DNA of 54,571 nt from CAZEQD01 sp964514305 (GTDB taxonomy: Bacteria; Acidobacteriota; Aminicenantia; Aminicenantales; Aminicenantaceae). The stretch covers positions 1 through 54,571 of the forward strand of contig CAZEQD010000010.1 of assembly GCA_964514305.1 (NCBI GenBank). Direction: 5' to 3'. Under the pieces are notes generated by a model that ran no database searches, was not told the DNA's origin, and saw only the letters and a program-made list of their open reading frames with translations. This document shows positions 15,810 to 24,861 of the stretch, piece after piece. How positions within the stretch are numbered: position 1 is the stretch's first letter; every line of letters begins with the position of its first letter. Made by a program: the position numbers and the translations under genes.

Positions 15810-16376
15810 ATGGTTGATAAGAAAAAAGCAGGAAGCAATTTAGGCAGAACCCAGAAAGGTTTTACCTTGTGGTTTACAGGATTACCCTGTTCAGGTAAAT
15901 CTGCTGTGGCCGATAGGGTAGCTGAGATGTTAAAGGAAAGAGGATTAAAGGCTGAGAGGTTGGATGGAGATATTGTCCGTAAGAGTTTAACCCGTGACCT
16001 TGGTTTTTCTAAACAAGATAGAAATGAAAATATCAGAAGAGTTACTTTCGTTGCCAAACTTTTAACCAGAAATGGAGTGGCTGTCCTCACTTCTTTTATT
16101 TCTCCCTACCGTGAGGTAAGAGCCTATGCTCGCCAAGAAATCGGAAATTTCATTGAAGTTTTTGTTAAATGTCCCCTGGAAGTATGTATTAAGAGAGATG
16201 TAAAGGGCATGTATAAGAAAGCTATTAAAGGAGAGATAAAAGAATTCACTGGAATTTCAGACCCTTATGAAGAGCCGTTGAATCCTGAAATTATTCTCGA
16301 AACTGATAAGGAAACTCTGGAAGAAAGTGCTCACAAAGTTATGCAAAAACTTAATGATTTAGGTTATATTGATTAA
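15810..16376 (+). CDS. cysC: adenylylsulfate (APS) kinase
   Basis: A 188-residue kinase that phosphorylates APS to PAPS. Walker A is GLPCSGKS (24-31). LDGDIVRKSLTRDLGFSKQDRNENIRR is the APS-binding signature (residues about 49-75), followed by SFISPYREVRAYAR. It appears intact, although the ATP sulfurylase that would make its substrate is decayed 1.5 kb upstream. Either another sat exists in the genome, or the enzyme serves a different source of APS. With the sugar-nucleotide genes that follow, PAPS for sulfated surface sugars is a reasonable guess. The protein ends LGYID, like the small protein at 13396. Confidence 0.93.
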   Translation: MVDKKKAGSNLGRTQKGFTLWFTGLPCSGKSAVADRVAEMLKERGLKAERLDGDIVRKSLTRDLGFSKQDRNENIRRVTFVAKLLTRNGVAVLTSFISPYREVRAYARQEIGNFIEVFVKCPLEVCIKRDVKGMYKKAIKGEIKEFTGISDPYEEPLNPEIILETDKETLEESAHKVMQKLNDLGYID

Positions 16377-16379
16377 GTT

Positions 16380-16406
16380 TGTTAAACGTGAAACATAAAA
16401 TGTAAG
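16380..16406 (+). repeat. short heptad array between cysC and the epimerase gene
   Basis: CGTGAAA, CATAAAA and TGTAAGA fill the gap directly up to the ATG at 16407. It replaces any obvious ribosome-binding site, so the epimerase start is preceded by repeat DNA only. Confidence 0.55.
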
Positions 16407-17360
16407 ATGGAAAAATATCTAATAACCGGAGGAGCGGGCTTCATAGGTTCTAATCTTGCTCGGGAGTTAGTCAAGAGAGGCCATCGGGTAAGAGTTTTAG
16501 ATAGTTTTTTAACGGGCAAAAAAGAAAACATTGCTTTCTTAATGGACAAAATTGAGTTAATTGAAGGTGACATCAGGGATTTTAAGATTTGTCAAAAGGC
16601 CGTAGTTGGAGTAGATTTTGTTCTCCACCAAGCTGCCCTGCCTTCTGTTCCTCGATCTATTGAGGATCCCCTACTGACCAATGAAATTAATATTAATGGA
16701 ACCCTGAATCTACTTTGGGCCTCTAAGGAAGCGAGCCTAAAAAAATTTGTTTTTGCCTCTTCCTCTTCCATTTATGGAGATGATCCTAGTCTGCCTAAAC
16801 ATGAAGATATGAAACCTAAACCTCTTTCTCCCTACGCTTTGACTAAGCTGGTTGGCGAGCATTACTGTCAGATTTTCAGCCAGATCTACAGACTGCCTAC
16901 TATAAGTCTTCGCTATTTTAATGTTTTTGGTCCCAGACAAGACCCCTTTTCTCAATATGCAGCTGTAATTCCCAATTTTATAACCAGGATACTTGAGGGA
17001 AAAGAACCCCTCATTTACGGGGATGGCCAGCAATCGCGTGATTTTACTTATGTCTCCAATGTGGTTGAAGCTAATATCTTAGCCGCTCATGCCCCTGAGG
17101 ATTCCTTTGGGGTAGTGAATATTGCTTGCGGAGAAAGGACGACTATAAATTCCTTAGCAGCCAAGATAAAAGAAATTCTGAAAAAGGATATCAGATTCTC
17201 CTACCAGAACCCTCGGCCTGGCGATATCAAGCATTCGTTGGCCGATATTTCTCGAGCCAAGAGGCTTTTAAAATATTCGCCTCAAATTTCTTTAGAAGAA
17301 GGATTAGAGATGACTATAAGATGGTATAAAAAAAGAGAGAACAAATGGCCAAGCAACTAA
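16407..17360 (+). CDS. NAD-dependent sugar-nucleotide epimerase (WbpP/GalE-like)
   Basis: A 317-residue extended short-chain dehydrogenase. It shows the NAD motif GGAGFIGSNL (8-17), HQAALPSVPRS, the SSSSIYG strand, and the catalytic Y-x-x-x-K in SPYALTK. RYFNVFGPRQDP and DGQQSRDFTYV point to the UDP-hexose/UDP-HexNAc 4-epimerase group, with most likeness to the WbpP branch. It acts in the cytoplasm to make precursors of capsule or O-antigen sugars. Its end overlaps the next dehydrogenase by 16 bp. Confidence 0.88.
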   Translation: MEKYLITGGAGFIGSNLARELVKRGHRVRVLDSFLTGKKENIAFLMDKIELIEGDIRDFKICQKAVVGVDFVLHQAALPSVPRSIEDPLLTNEININGTLNLLWASKEASLKKFVFASSSSIYGDDPSLPKHEDMKPKPLSPYALTKLVGEHYCQIFSQIYRLPTISLRYFNVFGPRQDPFSQYAAVIPNFITRILEGKEPLIYGDGQQSRDFTYVSNVVEANILAAHAPEDSFGVVNIACGERTTINSLAAKIKEILKKDIRFSYQNPRPGDIKHSLADISRAKRLLKYSPQISLEEGLEMTIRWYKKRENKWPSN

Positions 17361-18661
17361 TTTTAGAAAAAAAAATAAAGGCTAAAGAGGCCAACATTGG
17401 CGTTATTGGTCTGGGCTATGTAGGGTTGCCTTTAATAAAAACTTTTTTGGCCCAAGGCTTTAAAGTTATCGGTTTTGATATAGATGCCAAGAAAGTTGAA
17501 ATGCTCAATAAGGGTCAGAGTTACATAAAACATGTCACCGCAGAAGAGCTAAAAATATATTTGAAAGAGAGAAAATTTCGGGCTACTTCAAATTTTGCTA
17601 ATTTGAAACAGATAGATGTAATTATTATCTGTGTGCCTACTCCCTTAGATTCTCATAAAAATCCTGATTTATCTTATGTTTTAGAGACGACCAAAGTTAT
17701 CGCTAAGTATTTAACTAAAGGCCAGCTTGTGATTCTGGAAAGTACCACATATCCAGGCACGACTGAGGAAGAAATGTTGCCTTTGCTGGAGGCTGGAGGT
17801 TTGAAGGTAGGCAAAGATTTTTATCTAGCCTATTCTCCTGAGAGAGAAAATCCAGGTGATAAGTACTATACTACAGCTAAAATCCCCAAGATAGTAGGAG
17901 GTGTTTCAGCTAATTGCCGAAGAGTAGCCCAGACTCTTTATGATCAGATTGTAGTCAAAACTGTGCCTGTTTCTTTGCCTAAAGTGGCTGAGGCCACTAA
18001 ACTGTTAGAAAATATCTTTCGCTCGGTTAATATTGCTTTGGTTAATGAGATGAAGATGGTCTTTGAATTGATGGATATCGACATTTGGGAAGTGATTGCA
18101 GCCGCCTCTACCAAACCTTTTGGCTTCCTGCCTTTTTTCCCCGGGCCTGGATACGGCGGACACTGTATCCCAGTTGATCCTTTTTATCTTGCCTGGAAAG
18201 CAAAAGAGGTTGAATATCCAACCAAATTTATTGAATTAGCCGGAGAGATTAATACGCGAATGCCTTACCATGTAGTCTCCAAAACAGCGGAAGCTTTAAA
18301 TGATAGAGGTAAATCTCTTAAAGGTGCCAAAATTCTAGTTTTAGGCATTGCTTATAAAAAAGATGTTGATGATCAGCGGGAATCTCCTTCTCTTAAAATT
18401 ATCAGCCTTCTCCAGAAAAGGGGAGTCAAAGTGGCCTACAATGATCCTTATGTATCTCACTCTTTTGGTCACCGTGATTACCCAGATTTAAATTTAAAAT
18501 CCCTGCCTTTAACTGAGAAAATGCTTAAGGGATTTGATGCTGTCATTATTGCTACTGATCATTCAGTTTATGATTATGATTGGATTGTCAGCAATGCTTC
18601 TCTGATTATTGATACCCGCAATGCCGTCAAAAAGAAAAAGAAAAATGTAGTTAAGGCTTAA
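17345..18661 (+). CDS. nucleotide-sugar dehydrogenase, UDP-HexNAc type (WbpA-like)
   Basis: A 438-residue enzyme of the UDP-glucose/GDP-mannose dehydrogenase family. It shows the NAD site GLGYVGLPL (22-30), CVPTPL, LESTTYPGTTEE, KLLENIFRSVNIALVNEMK and the catalytic cysteine in GPGYGGHCIPVDPFYL. The last motif is typical of the UDP-N-acetylglucosamine/mannosamine 6-dehydrogenases (WbpA, WecC) rather than Ugd. The product would be a UDP-HexNAc uronate for surface polysaccharide. It overlaps the epimerase gene, and the two probably act on linked substrates. Confidence 0.88.
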   Translation: MAKQLILEKKIKAKEANIGVIGLGYVGLPLIKTFLAQGFKVIGFDIDAKKVEMLNKGQSYIKHVTAEELKIYLKERKFRATSNFANLKQIDVIIICVPTPLDSHKNPDLSYVLETTKVIAKYLTKGQLVILESTTYPGTTEEEMLPLLEAGGLKVGKDFYLAYSPERENPGDKYYTTAKIPKIVGGVSANCRRVAQTLYDQIVVKTVPVSLPKVAEATKLLENIFRSVNIALVNEMKMVFELMDIDIWEVIAAASTKPFGFLPFFPGPGYGGHCIPVDPFYLAWKAKEVEYPTKFIELAGEINTRMPYHVVSKTAEALNDRGKSLKGAKILVLGIAYKKDVDDQRESPSLKIISLLQKRGVKVAYNDPYVSHSFGHRDYPDLNLKSLPLTEKMLKGFDAVIIATDHSVYDYDWIVSNASLIIDTRNAVKKKKKNVVKA

Positions 18662-18700
18662 ATTTCCATCTATAATCAGTCTAAGGCTAAGGAGGGAAAA

Positions 18701-20005
18701 ATGAAAATAGGCATAATAGGGACAGGTTATGTAGGTCTGGTTACGGCTGTTGGGCTGGCTGAGCTGGGCCATAAAGTAGTTGGAACTGATATTGCTACTG
18801 AAAAAATTGAGAAAGCTTCTCGAGGCGTTGCTCATATTTACGAACCAGGTCTTGAGCAGTTACTCAAAAAAAATTTAGCCAATGGAAATCTTTTTTTTGA
18901 GCCTAGCCTGGAGAAAACCATTATTTCTTCTGATGTTCTTTTTGTCTGTGTTAATACACCTCAAAGAGAAGATGGCAGTGCCGATATGTCATTTGTTGAA
19001 AGTGTCTCACGAACGATTGCTGAAAACCTTAATGGATATAAGCTAATAGTGGAGAAGAGCACTGTACCTGTCAAAACTTCAATGTGGATAAAGAGGACTA
19101 TTAGCCTTTACCGCAAAAGCGATGTCGAATTTGATATTGCTTCTAATCCAGAATTTTTAAGAGAAGGCTCAGCAGTTTCTGATTTTCTAAATCCAGATCG
19201 CATAATCCTTGGAGTAGAATCAGAGAAAGCGGAAAAAATTCTAGTGGGAATTTACAAGAAATTTAGAGACAGAATTCTGATAACGAATATAGATACAGCC
19301 GAACTCATCAAACATGCTTCTAATTCTTTTTTGGCTTTGAAAATATCCTATATAAACATGATGTCTGAAATGTGTGAAAGAACAGAAGCTGATGTTGAGC
19401 AAGTGGCCAAGGGGATGGGCCTTGATCCCAGAATTGGCCCTTTATTTTTGCGAGCTGGCTTGGGCTATGGCGGCTCTTGTTTTCCTAAAGATATAAAAGC
19501 CTTGATTAAGATTGGTGAGGATTTAGGCCTTAACATGAATTTGCTGAAGGAAGCAGATAGGATTAACAATGAAAGAATTAAGGTTTTTGTTGACAAGATA
19601 AAAAAGGCACTCTGGATTTTAAAAGGCAAAAAGATTGCTGTCTTGGGTCTTTCCTTTAAACCAGAGACTGATGATATCAGAGAAGCACCTAGCTTTAAAG
19701 TAATTGAGCATCTCCTTAAAGAAGGAGCTTCACTCAGGCTCTACGATCCTCAAGCCATGCCCAATGCCAAAAAAGTTTTGCCAGAAAAGCCACCTCAAGT
19801 AGTCTATGCTCCTTCAGTTTACCAAGCAGTGGAAGGGGTTAATGCGTTGCTTGTGGTTACCGAATGGAAGGAATTTAAGAATTTGAATCTCTCAGAGGTA
19901 AAAAAAATTATGGCCAATCCAATTATCATTGATGGCCGCAATGTATTTCATCCACAAAAAGTTAGAGCTCTGGGTTTTGAATACTATTCTATGGGTAGAA
20001 AATAA
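18701..20005 (+). CDS. ugd: UDP-glucose 6-dehydrogenase
   Basis: A 434-residue enzyme making UDP-glucuronate from UDP-glucose with two NAD. It shows GTGYVGLVTAVGLAELGH (7-24), CVNTPQ, VEKSTVPVKTS, NPEFLREGSAV and the catalytic cysteine in GLGYGGSCFPKDIKAL, the Ugd/TuaD form of the motif. A strong AAGGAGGG lies ahead of the ATG. It is the last gene of the cluster and converges with the glycosidase-like gene only 20 bp away, with no clear terminator between. Confidence 0.94.
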   Translation: MKIGIIGTGYVGLVTAVGLAELGHKVVGTDIATEKIEKASRGVAHIYEPGLEQLLKKNLANGNLFFEPSLEKTIISSDVLFVCVNTPQREDGSADMSFVESVSRTIAENLNGYKLIVEKSTVPVKTSMWIKRTISLYRKSDVEFDIASNPEFLREGSAVSDFLNPDRIILGVESEKAEKILVGIYKKFRDRILITNIDTAELIKHASNSFLALKISYINMMSEMCERTEADVEQVAKGMGLDPRIGPLFLRAGLGYGGSCFPKDIKALIKIGEDLGLNMNLLKEADRINNERIKVFVDKIKKALWILKGKKIAVLGLSFKPETDDIREAPSFKVIEHLLKEGASLRLYDPQAMPNAKKVLPEKPPQVVYAPSVYQAVEGVNALLVVTEWKEFKNLNLSEVKKIMANPIIIDGRNVFHPQKVRALGFEYYSMGRK

Positions 20006-20025
20006 AGGCTTCCTTTCCTTAATCT

Positions 20026-22101
20026 TTAATTTTCTTTAATAACTTCCAGGGTGTGGTTTTTAAAATCCGTGTTGATTATGATTAAAAGGTCATTATTTTG
20101 GTGCTGGTAGCTAAAGTCTACTTGATGGCCGTCAATTTTGACTGTTAAGTTTAAATCAGTAGGTTTTTTTGATGTTTCAGCTTTAGCCCAGGGTGAGAGC
20201 AATTTGATTAAGCCTTTATGGCTGTAATTGCTTTGATAGCGCATGATTATTCTCTCTGGATTATTATGGTATCGATAGTCATAGGCCACAAAAATGTTGT
20301 TAGCCGGGAAGTAGACATGGATTGTAGCTAAATCTTGGCCCAGCTTAGGCTCCAGATTTAAACCATTCCTCAGCCATTTAAGGCCAAAATAGCCCTCATA
20401 GATAGCTTTACTCAGACTACCAGCACTTCCACAGAAAAATTGGCTACCCTGACCAAGGCCGTGGCGGTTGTCCCATTCGTAAAAACTTCGATTATTAATA
20501 TTCTTGTCAATGATTTCCATTAATTTTTTTTTGGCTAAGCGGCTGAAACCTGTTTCGAACATGGCATAGATAAGCCGACCACCAATCCAATCCCACTGGC
20601 CGCCGTTCTGATACTCATAGGGATCATCTACCATCGGGTGTCTGAAGAAATTTTTAGGGTAGGGAGGGAGCAGAGTAGCACTTATGGTTGAGACTTGGTA
20701 AAGCTTTTGCCTTTTAACAATTTGTTTTATTATTCTAGCTGCTTTTGAACTGTCAGCCAGGCCAGAAATGATAGCCAGAGTATTTCCTCCAACAGCCAGA
20801 ATATTGTTTTCATTGAAATTGTGTTGAAGAGAATCAAGATGGAGATGAATTTTATAGAAACCTTTATTTTCCTGCCAAAGCCATTTATTGGTGTTTATTC
20901 TGATGTTTTTTGCCTTTTTTAGCCAAAAGGAAGCTTTTTCTTCCTCTCCAATTGCTTTAAACATTTGAGAAATATTGAGACAGGCTTGATAGACCATGCT
21001 TTGGTCATAAATATCAGCTGTCCAATGTGTTTTATCATCTACATAAATGGCTTGCTGGTCTTGGTCGATCATGTCTATGTCACCCCAATCAGGAGTATGG
21101 GCTCCCTTGATAAGACCGAATTTTTTGTTGAACCTCGAAGAAAAAACATAGTCAAGAGCTCGACTCAGTCGTTGCTTGATGGCTACTTGCCTGATTGGCT
21201 TCTTCAGCCAGGAGGGGCCCACTAATTCGAATACTTGAAAAGCTGCCTGGACAGCACTGGCTTCCTGATCAGTTTCAGTTGTATTTTTATCGGTTTGGCC
21301 GTGGGAATCAATCCAGTCATAAAGGGAGCCGTTATCTTTTTGCAGAAAGAGATGTTCTTCCAGCCAGGAATTAAGATAATCTACCCCATAGAAATAACGA
21401 GCTGCAGGGATTATAGTATTGGCATCTCTCAGCCAAATCTGAGGGTAGTTAGAGCCAGCGGCAAAACCTCTTACTTTTCCGGTTTTTCCCTTAAATTCGA
21501 GCTGATTTTGAGATAAAGTTAGACGAATTGATTTAGCTATCTTGTTCAGCTCGGGTAGGCTGGATTTAAATTTAGTATAAGCTCCGTAGCCAAGACTTAA
21601 ATTGAAATTATCTTCTGGCCAGGGGCGAGCTTTGACCTTAAGATTGATGGTTGAAGTGGAGAAGCCCCTGGTTTTAAACCAAAAGAGACCTTCTTTGAGG
21701 AGATCAAATTCAAGCATATAATTTCCCTTTTCCAGAGGGCTGATGAGGTCAATAACCATTTTAATTGAATGTCCAGGCTTGACCTTTTCAGACAAGGGAA
21801 AGCGTCGATTATCGTATTTGATCAATTTGCCTTTTTCCTCAAGAAGGTGAAAAGAAAGGAAGCAGGGATGCTTTCCTTGAGAACTCCAGCTTGTCTGACT
21901 TTGATTTTTTATTTCTAGAGGAATTTTGACTTTCTCTCCTTCGTAGGAAGTATAAGTTTTTTGATTAATCTTAAGCCGGCCGGCATAGTCACCCCTTTTA
22001 GAAGGGAGATGAGAGATATACTTGGTGATAAAAAAGTAGCCTGTGATTATGAGAATTAAAGTGAAGAAAAGAGGAAAAAAGAATTTAGATTTATTTTTCA
22101 C
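20026..22101 (-). CDS. membrane-anchored glycoside-hydrolase-like protein
   Basis: A 691-residue protein with one N-terminal TM anchor (about residues 8-27) and no lipobox, so the body is probably periplasmic. Residues about 50-155 look like an Ig-like beta domain (KIPLEIKNQSQTSW, GNYMLEFDLLKEGLFWF). The rest resembles an (alpha/alpha)6-toroid glycosidase: YPQIWLRDANTIIPAARYFYG, TETDQEASAV, QNGGQWDWIGGRLIYAMFETG and FCGSAGSLSKAIYEGYFG. The substrate and GH family are not certain. The start lies 3 bp past the hypE stop, so it is probably co-transcribed with hydrogenase maturation genes, an odd pairing. The Ig-like N-terminus is the least certain part. Confidence 0.6.
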   Translation of the reverse strand: MKNKSKFFFPLFFTLILIITGYFFITKYISHLPSKRGDYAGRLKINQKTYTSYEGEKVKIPLEIKNQSQTSWSSQGKHPCFLSFHLLEEKGKLIKYDNRRFPLSEKVKPGHSIKMVIDLISPLEKGNYMLEFDLLKEGLFWFKTRGFSTSTINLKVKARPWPEDNFNLSLGYGAYTKFKSSLPELNKIAKSIRLTLSQNQLEFKGKTGKVRGFAAGSNYPQIWLRDANTIIPAARYFYGVDYLNSWLEEHLFLQKDNGSLYDWIDSHGQTDKNTTETDQEASAVQAAFQVFELVGPSWLKKPIRQVAIKQRLSRALDYVFSSRFNKKFGLIKGAHTPDWGDIDMIDQDQQAIYVDDKTHWTADIYDQSMVYQACLNISQMFKAIGEEEKASFWLKKAKNIRINTNKWLWQENKGFYKIHLHLDSLQHNFNENNILAVGGNTLAIISGLADSSKAARIIKQIVKRQKLYQVSTISATLLPPYPKNFFRHPMVDDPYEYQNGGQWDWIGGRLIYAMFETGFSRLAKKKLMEIIDKNINNRSFYEWDNRHGLGQGSQFFCGSAGSLSKAIYEGYFGLKWLRNGLNLEPKLGQDLATIHVYFPANNIFVAYDYRYHNNPERIIMRYQSNYSHKGLIKLLSPWAKAETSKKPTDLNLTVKIDGHQVDFSYQHQNNDLLIIINTDFKNHTLEVIKEN

Positions 22102-22103
22102 TG

Positions 22104-23090
22104 TCAGCAGATTCTTGGCAGGAGCTCAGAGGTCAAGGGTTCTAACAGCCTTAAACCTCCGGATAAAGTGTCCAGAAGAAGTTCCCCTGGTTTGCCAACT
22201 TTGTCATCAATATGGCCTATAATTTTTGCCCTTCTTCCTAGCTTATTTTTTTTGAGGGAGGTCAGGATTTCGTCTGCTTTTTTTTCGGCTACGACCATGA
22301 CCGCTCTTCCTTCACAAGCCAAGTAAAGAGGATCTATTCCCAGAAGTTCTGAGGCGCCTCTAATTGCCCGTGAGAGAGGTATTTTTTCTTCCTCAATGAT
22401 CATGGCCAAAGGAATCCTTTCGGCTAGCTCAGACAAAACTGTGGCTAAACCTCCTCTGGTTATATCCCTCATCCAAAGGACACCTTTCTGCCAAAAGGGT
22501 AAAAGAAAATTTAGAGGAGCACAATCACTTTTCACCTTAGCTTCTAAACCAAAATCTTGCCGGGCCAACATTACAGCCAGGCTGTGCTCTCCCAGGGTGC
22601 CGGTGACAATAATTTTATCCCCAGTTTGAATTTTTGCCAGAGCAGGCTTCCCTATTATTTTACCCAGGCCAGAGGTGTTGATATAGATTTTATCTCCTTG
22701 TCCCTGTCTGACCACCTTGGTATCACCTGTGGCGATCACTACTCCAGCTTTCTGAGCTGATTTTTTTATAGAATGAAGGATTCTTTCCAGCTGCTGCCAG
22801 CCAAGGCCTTCTTCAATAATTAGAGATAGAGAGATAAATTGGGGTTTAGCTCCCGAGACAACAAGATCATTAACTGTTCCGTTGACAGCCAGACTGCCGA
22901 TGTCTCCGCCTGGAAAGAAGATGGGATCGACCACATAACTGTCAGTGGTAAAAGCTAGGTTGAAGGGAAGATGAGTGGCGTCTGATAGTTCATTTAAATA
23001 AGGATTATTAAAAGTCTTAACAATATAATTAGAGATAAAATCTCTCATTAACTTACCGCCACTACCCAGTTGCAGGCTAACTTTTTTCAT
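22104..23090 (-). CDS. hypE: hydrogenase maturation factor HypE
   Basis: A 328-residue HypE, which dehydrates a thiocarboxamide on its C-terminal cysteine to give the cyanide ligand of [NiFe] hydrogenase. The protein ends in PRIC, the required C-terminal cysteine. Other signatures are GSGGKLMRDFI near the start, DTKVV, GDKIIVTGTLGEH and MRDITRGGLATVL. It follows hypD across a 137-bp gap with no clear feature. No hydrogenase subunits are in the window. Confidence 0.96.
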   Translation of the reverse strand: MKKVSLQLGSGGKLMRDFISNYIVKTFNNPYLNELSDATHLPFNLAFTTDSYVVDPIFFPGGDIGSLAVNGTVNDLVVSGAKPQFISLSLIIEEGLGWQQLERILHSIKKSAQKAGVVIATGDTKVVRQGQGDKIYINTSGLGKIIGKPALAKIQTGDKIIVTGTLGEHSLAVMLARQDFGLEAKVKSDCAPLNFLLPFWQKGVLWMRDITRGGLATVLSELAERIPLAMIIEEEKIPLSRAIRGASELLGIDPLYLACEGRAVMVVAEKKADEILTSLKKNKLGRRAKIIGHIDDKVGKPGELLLDTLSGGLRLLEPLTSELLPRIC

Positions 23091-23227
23091 TTTTTTTCCT
23101 AATTGTAAATATCGTAAAATGTTAAAGCCAAACAGTAAAGGGAAAAGTTGATTATGGTAATATATTTTTCTCCAGCCATCGGTTAAAAAAATTCCTCTAG
23201 AGAAATTTTTATCTTAATTATTAACGG

Positions 23228-24322
23228 CTAACCTCCGTATTTATAATAAGCCAGACAGGCTCCTTCATAGGAAACCATACAGGGCCCATAAGGAGATTCG
23301 GGTTTACATTGAATAGCGAAAAGGGGGCATTGGTGGGGTGAGAGTTTTCCTCGGAGGACATCTCCACAGCGGCAGCCAGGAAGATCCCTGCTTCCTGGCA
23401 GTATTTCCAGGCGGTACTTAATTTCTGCATCAACGGCTGCGTATTGTTTTTTGAATTTTAAGCCGCTTTTAGGAATAAGACCTAACCCACGCCAGTAAGC
23501 ATTTTTAACTTCAAGCATATCCTTCATCACTTTTTGGGCCTGAAGATTGCCTTCTGGTCTGACTGCTCTTTTATATTCATTGGCTACCCCAGGTTGGCCA
23601 GTTTTAATTTGGTCCAAAATGGAAATAATGGCCAGAAGGATATCTGCTGGTTCAAATCCCGCAATGGCTCCAGGAAGGCCAAACTCTTCGGCTATAAAAC
23701 GATAAGGAGCAGTTCCAATAATGACGCTTACATGCCCGGGATAAAGAAAACCGCCAATTGAGGTGTCTTTGGATTCAACCAAGGCTCGTAGAGGAGGAGG
23801 AATAAGCCAGAGGGCGTTCAGAATAGCAAAATTTTCGAGACCTTCAAGGAAAGCTGTCTTAGCTACTAAAGCGATGGAGGGAATAGTGGTTTCAAAACCT
23901 ACTCCAAAGAAGACAATTTCTTTATTTGGATTTTTCCTGGCTGTTTCCAGAGATTCAGAGGGCGAATAAACTATTTTTACCATAGAGCCAACGGCTGGGA
24001 CTACACTCTGGAGGGAACCCTTTTCAGTTGGAACTCTAGTCATATCGCCAAAAGTAGTCAGGATTAGATTTTTTCTTTTGGTTACCAAGTCTATGGCTGC
24101 CTGGTGAATTTCGTTAGGAGTAATACAGACCGGACATCCTGGACCTGAAAGCATGTTGATTCCTGCTTTTTCAAGTATTGTTTTTAAACCATAGCGGTAA
24201 ATAGTCATAGTATGGGTACCGCAGACCTCCATGATATTAAGGGGAGTAGACAGGGATTGAGTTCTGGCTTCTATCTGCCTAAGGAGTGCCTGGATGAATT
24301 TTTTATTTCTTAATTCTTTCAT
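23228..24322 (-). CDS. hypD: hydrogenase maturation factor HypD
   Basis: A 364-residue iron-sulfur scaffold protein on which, with HypC, the Fe(CN)2CO group is built. Conserved motifs are MEVCGTHTMTIYRYGL (about residue 28), GPGCPVCITP (about 61) and FGVGFETTIPSIAL. The C-terminal [4Fe-4S] region is CRCGDVLRGKLSPHQCPLF...SPYGPCMVSYEGACLAYYKYG. All expected cysteines are present. It lies 214 bp from hypC; the gap holds a heptad array and a GTAG-type palindrome. Confidence 0.96.
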   Translation of the reverse strand: MKELRNKKFIQALLRQIEARTQSLSTPLNIMEVCGTHTMTIYRYGLKTILEKAGINMLSGPGCPVCITPNEIHQAAIDLVTKRKNLILTTFGDMTRVPTEKGSLQSVVPAVGSMVKIVYSPSESLETARKNPNKEIVFFGVGFETTIPSIALVAKTAFLEGLENFAILNALWLIPPPLRALVESKDTSIGGFLYPGHVSVIIGTAPYRFIAEEFGLPGAIAGFEPADILLAIISILDQIKTGQPGVANEYKRAVRPEGNLQAQKVMKDMLEVKNAYWRGLGLIPKSGLKFKKQYAAVDAEIKYRLEILPGSRDLPGCRCGDVLRGKLSPHQCPLFAIQCKPESPYGPCMVSYEGACLAYYKYGG

Positions 24323-24402
24323 TAGTAAGGGATTGCTATTTTTTATTTTGATCTCAGTTATGTTACATTCAAGATTGGGGTTGATTAAAAATTTTTCTTA
24401 TT

Positions 24403-24530
24403 CGGTCCACTCAGAGAATGGACCCTACAGTCTTTCTAATCTTTACTGTTTACTTCTCACTTATTATTTCTTTAAACCTTTAACTTTGAACCTTAAACTC
24501 TTTACACTTCCCTGTTCCCTGTTGCCGGTT
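24403..24530 (-). repeat. heptad array plus GTAG-type palindrome between hypC and hypD
   Basis: Reading on the minus strand from just after the hypC stop, AT-rich 7-bp units fill 24530-24437. They are followed by GTAG and a palindrome, GGTCCA/TGGACC, at 24428-24403. The array and palindrome come in the same order as at the corC-era gap. Confidence 0.7.
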
Positions 24531-24536
24531 TAAGTT

Positions 24537-24764
24537 TTAGGGGTGGCGATAACTGGCTATTTCTCTGAGTAAAGCCAGGGTCTCTTTAGCCTCTTTTTCA
24601 TCTAACTTAGAAATAGCATAACCTGCATGGAGGATGACCCAATCTCCTGTCTTTACTTCTTCTAAAAGAGCAAAATTTGCCTTAATTTTAGTTCCTAAAT
24701 AGTCGACTTTTCCTTGATGAGAATTATCGACTTCAGTTACTTTAGCTGGAATTCCAAGACACAT
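24537..24764 (-). CDS. hypC: hydrogenase maturation chaperone HypC
   Basis: A 75-residue HypC/HupF chaperone. It starts MCLGIPAKVTEV; the cysteine at position 2 is the conserved functional residue. GDWVILHAGYAISKLDEKEA is the family C-terminal signature. It partners HypD in carrying the iron ligand group. It has AGAAGG ahead of the ATG and is the first of the three hyp genes, divergent from uppS across 97 bp. Confidence 0.96.
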   Translation of the reverse strand: MCLGIPAKVTEVDNSHQGKVDYLGTKIKANFALLEEVKTGDWVILHAGYAISKLDEKEAKETLALLREIASYRHP

Positions 24765-24826
24765 TTTTTACCTTCTTATAATTGACTATCTAGATTAGCA
24801 AATCTTTAAGATAAGGTCTATACCTT

Positions 24827-24855
24827 TTGACAATTATTCTTGGGGCTCATATAAT
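24827..24855 (+). promoter_or_regulatory. consensus sigma70 promoter for uppS
   Basis: TTGACA (24827-24832), a 17-bp spacer and TATAAT (24850-24855) are a perfect match to the consensus. Only 6 bp separate the -10 box from the uppS ATG at 24862, so the transcript should begin at or next to the start codon. Confidence 0.75.
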
Positions 24856-24861
24856 TTAATC

